Shown here: piece by piece, positions 58,615 to 64,000 of the stretch | Position numbering within the stretch: the first letter of the stretch is position 1 | How the letters are laid out: the number at the start of each line of letters is the position of its first letter | Virus record (IMG/VR): IMGVR_UViG_3300027759_000070 | Location: 22,972 to 86,971 of that record | DNA: 64,000 nt | Direction: 5' to 3' (one strand) | From: a virus | Notes under the pieces: model-generated | What the model saw: only the letters and a program-made list of their open reading frames with translations | Databases searched by the model: none | Told to the model about the DNA's origin: nothing | Translations under genes and position numbers: made by a program

Positions 58615-61600
58615 ATGGCAGGAAATGCACGTTTTCATGATAAACTTCACAGAAAAAATCACCATACATTACCAACTGTAGGATATCCCGACAGTGCTAA
58701 TGATCCGATTGCTTCTGCTTCGGAGCCATTTCAGGGAGATTTTGTAGTTAATGGTAGATTAAGCGCAAGTTCTGGGATAAGCATTCTTTCTGCACACATT
58801 GAACAGGATCTAGATTGCGAAAATGCATATGTAAGAGACACCACATATACTAATTTTATATCTGGATATGGAACAGAAACGATTATAAGTGACGGAGCAT
58901 TAACTGGATATGGGGATAAAACATTAACAATGGACTACAGAAAAGCTGTTTATGTTAAAACTCCAGTATTTAATATATTGGGTAATGTATCTGCTACTTC
59001 TGCTTTATATGTTGACGAGAATGCAACGATTAAAAATAAATTGGTAGCAGATAATATTGGCGTTGCGATGAGTTCTCCTAATGAGAAATTAACTATTAAT
59101 GGGAATGTATCTTTTTATGGGACATCTGCACATTATATTAAATCTCCTTACGGAAGTGATAACGGATTGATGGTATTTGGGGGTTCAAATACTGGGGCTA
59201 ATTCATATCTGGTCCACTTATTTTATAGTTTAAGTACACGGACTGGTGGAAGAATTGATGCAGACGGATCACACGATATCATACTACCATATCAACAAAG
59301 AAACGTAGTATACGGATCAGAAAATGTAACAAGATACTTTTTAGTTAGCGGTACAACGGCAAGCCCATCAGCAGTAGCATCAGATTCTGTTGTTGGTGGA
59401 ATTAGAGCATTCGCATATTCTGGAGGTAATAAATTTAATACTTATGGTGGTGGTGGAAATGCATCAATTGATTTAAAAACTTCTGGAGAACAATCATTAA
59501 CAAATGGTGGTGGATATATTATATTTAATACCATGCCTATGAATAGTGGTAACACAGTAGGAGCATCAGAAAGAATGCGTATTACTTCGGAAGGCAAAGT
59601 GGGAATTGGTACTACAACACCTACTGGTAGTGCTACTCCATTATCTGCTGAAGGTAGATCATTGCATGTATATAATAATACAAATGATAACACATCTACG
59701 AATTCTGATACTGTAGTTGTTGCTGAAAGTGTTAATAGAAATGCTTATTTCTTAGCATCTGTTGGTGTAGATGGTGGATTATCAATAAAAAGGAGTTCTG
59801 ATGCAAAACATTTAGGAAGAATAATAATGAATCAAACAAATGACACCATTTTTCAAGCTGGAGATGGTAGTTATGGATTGAACGAAACCATGCGTATTCT
59901 TTCTGGTGGAAATGTTGGGATTGGTACAATCACCCCAAATCAAAAATTAACTGTAAATGGTGTTATAAGTTCTAATAATTACATATATTCTCAAGATATT
60001 TGGCTTAATAGAGGAAACACTGATCGTGAAGGTGGACAAATTAATTTCAATAGATCGTATGACAATGCCCTTGCGTGGGCTATAGATACATATACTGATG
60101 TTATCGGTTCTTTGAGTAGTAGATTGAGGTTTATAGATACTAATTCTAACACAGAAAGAGTAACAATATTAAGTAGTGGAAATGTTGGTATAGGAACTCA
60201 TAATCCTACAGAGAGATTACATGTAATTGGAAATGTACTAATATCAGGAAATTTATCGGCATTGGGAGACACAACACAAATAGATACAGCTATAGTAACA
60301 ACCAGTGCAATGGTTATTGATATGCTGGGAAGTGCCAATGCATTAAGAATAACCCAAAGAGGAACAGGAAATGCCTTGTTGGTTGAAGATGAATCATCCG
60401 ATAGTACTGCTTTTGTAATTAATAGTGCTGGTGATGTCGGTATAGGTCACAACACACCAAGCAGTAAATTACATGTTGTTGGGTCTATTACAATACCATA
60501 TGATAATTATTTAAATTTTTCAGAAAATGGTAATGGTCACACTTCAATAAAAAGAAATGGTGCGGATAACGGAATGGAGTTTTTTACTAATTCTAATTCC
60601 AGAATGTTTATTTCTGATGCGGGAAATGTTGGGATAGGAACTAAGACTCAATTACACTCTCCAAATGATAAATTAGAAGTTGCTGGTAATGTGGGTGCAT
60701 ATGGTTATAGAGCAAAACAGCAAAAACCGAGCGGAAATCCGTTAACTGATTCGTCTCCTAATGGTTATGCTTTTGGTGATGACGGAGATACTGGAATGTT
60801 TTCACCACTTAACACAGGAGATACTGAAAATGAATCAGTAGGTAAAATTGGATGGTATTGTAATAATATTGAAACCGCAAGAACATTTATAAATTCTCAA
60901 CCAATATTCACAATAGGTGGATTGTCGGCAGCTTCTGAAACATATGGAAGAACTACATTAGTAGTGGGAGACGGTAATAATGGAGGTTTAATGGAATTGA
61001 GAGATGGTGCTGGCGGTCATAGCATCATATATCGTGATGCATTTACAAATTCTCTTTGGTTAGAAGGCAGAACCAATAATTCAAATATAGTATTATCAAC
61101 CATTGGTACAGGATCAATAACAATGGCGGTAACTGGTTCTTCGACTGGATTGTTTTTAGGTTCTAATGGTAATATAGGAATGGGAACAAACGCCCCAGAA
61201 TCCAAATTACATGTTAATGGTGGATTGACTTTAGATGCATGGAATCCAAGCGCACCAGCAAGTGTAGAATCTACTAATTTATCTTCTGTTTATATAAAAT
61301 TTAATTCTGGTGGTGCGGCTACAGATTGGGCATATTTAAGACAGATTGGAAATTCCGACGAATTATCTCTTGCATTAGATTTGCACGATAACGAAAATGT
61401 AACATCAGGTGGACAATCATTTTGTATAAGAAACATTAAGAGCACAGCTACTCCAGATATCATATATACTAATTTTATAGTAACTATGTCGGGCGGTGTT
61501 GGTGCTCCTTATTCTCTATCTGGAACAGGAAATCGTGCAGTTTATTCTGATGGAAATGGGATATTAACAAATACAGCATCTGATAGTACTTTAAAGAAAG

Positions 61601-61887
61601 ATGTATCAATAATTTCTCAAGGATTAAACGAAGTTTTACAACTAAATCCTGTATCATTTAATTGGAAAAATACTCAAAAATATGGAGAACAAAGAGAAAT
61701 AGGCTTTCTTGCACAAGAGGTACAACCGATTGTTCCAGAAGTAATAGGATCTAATAGTGATGGAACATTATCGTTGGATTATTCGAAAATGATTGCAGTT
61801 TTAACTAAAGCTATTCAAGAACTTAACACCAAAGTTGATGCTCAGGCATTAGAAATTGCAAAATTAAAAAATAATCAATCCAAATAA
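58615..61887 (+). CDS. Long tail fibre with S74 intramolecular chaperone
   Basis: 1090 aa. The body has about seven NVGIGTxxPxxKLxVxG repeats typical of trimeric fibres. The C-terminal 102 residues are a Peptidase_S74 chaperone beginning SDSTLKKD, with Ser989 and the downstream Lys forming the self-cleavage dyad; cleavage would fall just before Ser989. FLAQEVQPIVPEV and the closing coiled coil (ELNTKVDAQALEIAKL) are characteristic. A divergent late box precedes it. Confidence 0.9.
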   Translation: MAGNARFHDKLHRKNHHTLPTVGYPDSANDPIASASEPFQGDFVVNGRLSASSGISILSAHIEQDLDCENAYVRDTTYTNFISGYGTETIISDGALTGYGDKTLTMDYRKAVYVKTPVFNILGNVSATSALYVDENATIKNKLVADNIGVAMSSPNEKLTINGNVSFYGTSAHYIKSPYGSDNGLMVFGGSNTGANSYLVHLFYSLSTRTGGRIDADGSHDIILPYQQRNVVYGSENVTRYFLVSGTTASPSAVASDSVVGGIRAFAYSGGNKFNTYGGGGNASIDLKTSGEQSLTNGGGYIIFNTMPMNSGNTVGASERMRITSEGKVGIGTTTPTGSATPLSAEGRSLHVYNNTNDNTSTNSDTVVVAESVNRNAYFLASVGVDGGLSIKRSSDAKHLGRIIMNQTNDTIFQAGDGSYGLNETMRILSGGNVGIGTITPNQKLTVNGVISSNNYIYSQDIWLNRGNTDREGGQINFNRSYDNALAWAIDTYTDVIGSLSSRLRFIDTNSNTERVTILSSGNVGIGTHNPTERLHVIGNVLISGNLSALGDTTQIDTAIVTTSAMVIDMLGSANALRITQRGTGNALLVEDESSDSTAFVINSAGDVGIGHNTPSSKLHVVGSITIPYDNYLNFSENGNGHTSIKRNGADNGMEFFTNSNSRMFISDAGNVGIGTKTQLHSPNDKLEVAGNVGAYGYRAKQQKPSGNPLTDSSPNGYAFGDDGDTGMFSPLNTGDTENESVGKIGWYCNNIETARTFINSQPIFTIGGLSAASETYGRTTLVVGDGNNGGLMELRDGAGGHSIIYRDAFTNSLWLEGRTNNSNIVLSTIGTGSITMAVTGSSTGLFLGSNGNIGMGTNAPESKLHVNGGLTLDAWNPSAPASVESTNLSSVYIKFNSGGAATDWAYLRQIGNSDELSLALDLHDNENVTSGGQSFCIRNIKSTATPDIIYTNFIVTMSGGVGAPYSLSGTGNRAVYSDGNGILTNTASDSTLKKDVSIISQGLNEVLQLNPVSFNWKNTQKYGEQREIGFLAQEVQPIVPEVIGSNSDGTLSLDYSKMIAVLTKAIQELNTKVDAQALEIAKLKNNQSK

Positions 61888-61892
61888 CAAAC

Positions 61893-63059
61893 ATGTTCAT
61901 TAAAAATGGGAGTTTTAAAAATATAACGCACATAATTTCTTATGTGCCTCCCTTTATTACTGTACAATTACTTTCTGGTACTGCTTTTTCTGGACAAGAT
62001 TATACTTTTAAAATTAAAGTTAGAGGAAGTAAACCTATAACATATCAATGGTATAAAAATAATTTTCCATTAATAAATAAAACTAATAGTGAATTATTGA
62101 TAGAGGATGTCACCTCATCTGATCAAGCATATTATTATTGTAAAATATCAAATAATGGACATTATGTAGAAAGTAATGTAGTACCATTAAGCGTAATCGA
62201 ATCTCCATATATTGTAACACAACCAGTATCTGTATTATCGGCTATAGGAAGTAATATTTTGTTGAGCGTTTCGGCAACAGGTACAGAACCATTAACATAT
62301 GAATGGTATAAAAATAATTTAATATATCAAGATAGTACTTCTAAAAATTTATATATTAATAACATAAATTATATAAATGAAGGTAGTTATTATGTGATAG
62401 TAACAAATGAATTTGGTAGTGCAACTAGTTTATCAGCTTCGGTTAGAATTATAGAACCTTTAATAATAAGAACTCAGCCAACAAATTTAAATGTTAATAA
62501 AAATAATAATGCACAATTTTCTTTATCCTGTACTGGATATTTCCCTGTAAGTTCTCAATGGAGAAAGGATGGATCTTTATATGGAGATTTATCATCAAAT
62601 AATAATGGTATTATTACTTTAAATATAAACACAACAAAATTGTCAGATATAGGATACTATGATTGTGTTTTAAGTAGTAAATACGATTCGGTAACTAGTG
62701 AAAAAGTTTATTTACAAGTTAATGAAAAACCAGTATTTACATTAAATCCATTATCAGCAGAAATACCAATGACTCAAACGGTAACATTTATGGTGGACGC
62801 ATCGGGTACAGACCCAATAACATACCAATGGATAAAAATTGGTACTGGTAATGTTTTAAACGAGAAAACAAAATTATATACAATACAAAATGTGGTTTTA
62901 TCGGATCAAGCTGAATATGCATGTGTCGCCACTAATTTAGTGGGAAGTACTACCAGTTTATATGCAGCACTTTCGATAACACAACAGGAATTGATATTGT
63001 CCGATTCAAATCCGTATGAGTTTATATTATTAGATCAAAATGTTTATTGGTCTTTTTAA
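61893..63059 (+). CDS. Virion adhesin with four Ig-like domains
   Basis: 388 aa. Four I-set-like domains at about 20-108, 109-196, 197-285 and 286-373, each with the W of YQWYKNN / YEWYKNN / SQWRKDG / YQWIKIG and the Y-x-C-type end (YYYCKIS, SYYVIVTN, YYDCVLS, YACVATN). Domain 3 retains both cysteines; others lack one or both. Ig-like domains on phage virions are known to bind glycans or mucus. Starts 5 bases after the fibre stop. Confidence 0.85.
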   Translation: MFIKNGSFKNITHIISYVPPFITVQLLSGTAFSGQDYTFKIKVRGSKPITYQWYKNNFPLINKTNSELLIEDVTSSDQAYYYCKISNNGHYVESNVVPLSVIESPYIVTQPVSVLSAIGSNILLSVSATGTEPLTYEWYKNNLIYQDSTSKNLYINNINYINEGSYYVIVTNEFGSATSLSASVRIIEPLIIRTQPTNLNVNKNNNAQFSLSCTGYFPVSSQWRKDGSLYGDLSSNNNGIITLNINTTKLSDIGYYDCVLSSKYDSVTSEKVYLQVNEKPVFTLNPLSAEIPMTQTVTFMVDASGTDPITYQWIKIGTGNVLNEKTKLYTIQNVVLSDQAEYACVATNLVGSTTSLYAALSITQQELILSDSNPYEFILLDQNVYWSF

Positions 63060-63060
63060 A

Positions 63061-63066
63061 TAAATA
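63061..63066 (+). promoter_or_regulatory. Late box TAAATA, 5 bases before the repeat fibre ATG
   Basis: Within a TAAA repeat, one register gives TAAATA-AATAT-ATG. Confidence 0.45.
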
Positions 63067-63071
63067 AATAT

Positions 63072-64000
63072 ATGTCTTACAAAAGAATATTAGAGTTTAC
63101 AAATTATAAAGATTTATCTGGATACGATAATATTCTTATTGATCATGATAATACAACATACAGAACAGAATTAAGTTCTTTTGTATCGTATGTTTCAAAT
63201 CAAGCTAAAGATACACCAAGTATATTGATAATATCTACTAATAATATAGCAGATAATTCAATAACTTTAAATAAATTAAATACTAATAGTGTAACCACTG
63301 AAAAAATATTAAATTCTAATGTTACTACAGAAAAAATAGCAGATAATTCAATTACTTCTTTTAAATTATCTACAAATAGTGTTACTACAGAAAAAATTAA
63401 TGACGGAGCAGTTACAGCATTAAAATTGGCAGATAATGTTTTTAATGCATCAAAATTACAAGATTTATCAATTACAAATGCTAAATTAGCAGACGATTCT
63501 GTTACTGCAATTAAAATATCAAACAATTCTGTAACTTCAGCAAAAATAAATGACTCTGCTGTTACTGCTAGTAAAATAGCAGACGGAAATGTTACAACAA
63601 TTAAAATAGTTAATTCTGCTGTTACTACAGATAAGTTAGCTGATGGTAGTGTTACTACTATAAAACTTGCAAACTCTGCTGTTAATACAGATAAGTTAGC
63701 TGATGGTAGTGTTACCACGATTAAAATAGCTAATTCGGCAATAACAACTGATAAATTAACTGACGGATCAGTAACAACAATTAAAATAGCTAATTCAGCA
63801 GTAACTACTGATAAGTTAGAGGATTCTTCTGTTACTACAATAAAAATAAATAACTCTTCTGTTACTACAGATAAGTTAACTGATTCTGCTGTCATTACTT
63901 CAAAGCTAAATAACTCTTCTGTTATTACTGATAAATTAGCAGACTCTTCGGTTACTACTGCTAAAATAGGAAATAATTCAATTACTACAGAAAAATTATC
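63072..64000 (+). CDS. Decapeptide-repeat fibre protein, partial (runs off the window)
   Basis: Starts MSYKRILEFTNYKDLSGY with a short virion-attachment-like N-terminus, then from about residue 55 repeats of the form (D/N)SVTTxK(I/L)AD, about 25 decapeptides to the end of the window. The periodicity suggests a beta-solenoid fibre. The repeats are near-identical at the DNA level (60-base unit). The 3' end is outside the window. Confidence 0.8.
   Translation, partial: MSYKRILEFTNYKDLSGYDNILIDHDNTTYRTELSSFVSYVSNQAKDTPSILIISTNNIADNSITLNKLNTNSVTTEKILNSNVTTEKIADNSITSFKLSTNSVTTEKINDGAVTALKLADNVFNASKLQDLSITNAKLADDSVTAIKISNNSVTSAKINDSAVTASKIADGNVTTIKIVNSAVTTDKLADGSVTTIKLANSAVNTDKLADGSVTTIKIANSAITTDKLTDGSVTTIKIANSAVTTDKLEDSSVTTIKINNSSVTTDKLTDSAVITSKLNNSSVITDKLADSSVTTAKIGNNSITTEKL
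63237..64000 (+). repeat. Tandem 30/60-bp coding repeats of the fibre gene
   Basis: Decapeptide repeats; adjacent 60-base copies around 63625-63760 are almost identical in DNA (GATAAGTTAGCTGATGGTAG repeated). They could change length by recombination. Confidence 0.75.

Noticed and set aside
61928-61947. Terminator hairpin between the S74 fibre and the Ig-like gene
   Set aside because: An 8-bp stem with TTTC loop exists but is inside the Ig-like coding sequence and not followed by a T-run.
63200-63895. Minus-strand Val/Ser-rich frame
   Set aside because: It is the complement of the decapeptide repeats and shares their periodicity.
63237-64000. CRISPR array
   Set aside because: The regular repeats are in frame, encode decapeptides and have no unique spacers.
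1-64000. Alternative genetic code (TGA or TAG recoding)
   Set aside because: TAA, TGA and TAG all end conserved genes at the expected lengths, and none interrupts a recognised protein.

Overview
This window is about 64 kb of an AT-rich, T4-superfamily contractile-tailed phage (myovirus). The diagnostic set is T4-type: major capsid protein gp23, scaffold gp22, prohead protease gp21, portal gp20, neck gp13, gp15-like tail completion protein, head-completion nuclease gp4, late sigma factor gp55, recombination proteins UvsX/UvsY/UvsW/gp46/gp47, ssDNA-binding gp32, clamp gp45, DNA polymerase gp43 and primase gp61. Many of the small unknown genes also resemble those of marine T4-like phages. The host cannot be named. 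It is probably Gram-negative, judging from a lipobox/transmembrane spanin-like protein and O-antigen-style sugar genes. TAA, TGA and TAG all act as stops, so the code is standard. I saw no tRNA genes, CRISPR array or insertion sequence. No gene-free stretch exceeds 300 bases.

Layout. 0.1-16.6 kb (mostly minus): head and neck genes, two helicases (SNF2/SMARCAL1-like and XPD/DinG-like), a GroES-like co-chaperonin and a gp62-like clamp-loader subunit, interrupted by two plus-strand genes (one a probable homing endonuclease). 16.6-29.0 kb (minus): a compact 17-gene glycan island with GDP-mannose 3,5-epimerase, UDP-GlcNAc 2-epimerase, a sugar nucleotidyltransferase, about seven glycosyltransferases of several folds, four methyltransferase-like genes, a phosphodiesterase-like gene, a cupin, and a RuBisCO-like protein. 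29.0-35.6 kb: fibre-like gene, P-loop kinase, Nudix, PhoH, then small virion-like proteins, an aspartyl protease and a GIY-YIG nuclease. 35.6-55.1 kb (mostly plus): replication, recombination and late transcription. 55.1-64 kb: tail fibres and adhesins (tandem cadherin-like, collar repeats, lectin-like, S74 autoprotease fibre, four Ig-like domains, and a decapeptide-repeat fibre running off the end).

The most unusual signal is regulatory. Genes that head transcription units carry one of two promoter types at an almost fixed distance from the start codon. Replication and recombination genes have sigma70-like promoters (TTGAnn, 16-17 bp, TATAAT-like), usually with 5-7 bases between the -10 box and the ATG or GTG. 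Virion genes have a T4-late-like box TAAATA, usually with 5-6 bases to the start codon. Most lack a Shine-Dalgarno sequence. If transcription starts at the usual distance, many mRNAs here would be leaderless or nearly so. Clear exceptions have real leaders: gp23 (leader with a hairpin), gp32 (A/C-rich leader with a single G, like an autoregulatory site) and a small gene at 40867-41085 (full TATAAATA plus AAAGGAG).

Two further proposals: several late small proteins share a short N-terminal segment ending in LxE, like the T4 capsid-targeting sequence cut by gp21; and the RuBisCO-like protein keeps the carbamylation and metal-binding residues but lacks two substrate-binding residues, suggesting a sugar-phosphate enolase, isomerase or decarboxylase serving the glycan island.
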